Source: Molossus alvarezi (taxonomy: Eukaryota; Chordata; Mammalia; Chiroptera; Molossidae). Taken from it: a stretch of 64,000 bases of DNA. Positions within the stretch are counted from its first letter, which is position 1; every line of letters starts with the position of its first letter. Positions 63,825 through 64,000 of the stretch are shown here, in pieces. Location: contig CM073887.1 of the NCBI GenBank assembly GCA_037176705.1, positions 29,391,501-29,455,500 of the forward strand, in the 5' to 3' direction. Below the pieces are notes generated by a model that was not told where the DNA came from, made no database searches, and was given only the letters and a program-made list of their open reading frames with translations. The translations under genes and the position numbers were made by a program.

Positions 63825-64000
63825 GGACCTACAGTATTTTTAACATTCTTAAATTAAACTATATTTTGCCTTACCCTTTAATTGCAAAAGGATATCTGAG
63901 GAAGAAAACGAAAATATTCTTCAATATGTAATTATAATAATTCATAATCAATTCTAAATTATTTTCTTATTTAGAAAATTAATGAAAATGAATATAAAGA

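Overview
The window is 64 kb of AT-rich, intron-like mammalian DNA, almost certainly from a bat that carries Ves SINEs (Yangochiroptera, most likely Vespertilionidae or a close family). The evidence is at least sixteen tRNA-headed Ves SINEs on both strands, several insertions of one L1 subfamily, a full-length HAL1 (half-L1) and a CpG-rich TA-flanked DNA transposon of the Tc1/mariner class. There is no bacterial-style gene organisation. Nearly all the short open frames are chance frames or lie inside repeats.

The only host coding sequence I can support is one exon on the + strand: 16 bases of 5' UTR plus 42 codons at 22700-22841. It encodes an initiator Met and a signal peptide, and closely resembles the N-terminus of follistatin-like 5 (FSTL5). 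It sits between a plausible splice acceptor and a GT donor, so the window reads as part of the FSTL5 locus: presumed intron 1 to the left and intron 2 to the right. No other FSTL5 exon was recognised.

Layout:
- 3.25-6.07 kb: 5'-truncated L1 with 10-bp target-site duplications (TSDs).
- 6.6-7.6 kb: three SINEs. 7.88 kb: L1 tail.
- 12.45-12.9 kb: SINE plus L1 tail.
- 13.98-16.67 kb: full-length HAL1 with a 10-bp TSD.
- 19.47-20.62 kb: ancient repeat split by a SINE.
- 20.69-21.50 kb: locus copy A, interrupted by the transposon with a five-unit 63-bp tandem array.
- 22.70-22.84 kb: FSTL5 exon.
- 23.31-23.68 kb: locus copy B, interrupted by a SINE.
- 32.2-35.4 kb: old L1 with three nested SINE insertions.
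- 39.3 kb: LTR. 42.1 kb: hAT MITE.
- 45.8-48.9 kb: L1, SINE and a nearly identical 0.24-kb duplication.
- 53-59 kb: LTR-retroelement debris.
- 60.8-62.4 kb: LTR split by a 5'-inverted L1.
- 63.6 kb: SINE.

The most notable structures are the transposon whose terminal repeat is tandemly amplified, the repeated locus flanking the FSTL5 exon with a different insertion in each copy, the recent 0.24-kb local duplication, the full-length HAL1 and a tRNA-head-only SINE. I see nothing that amounts to an undescribed genetic system.
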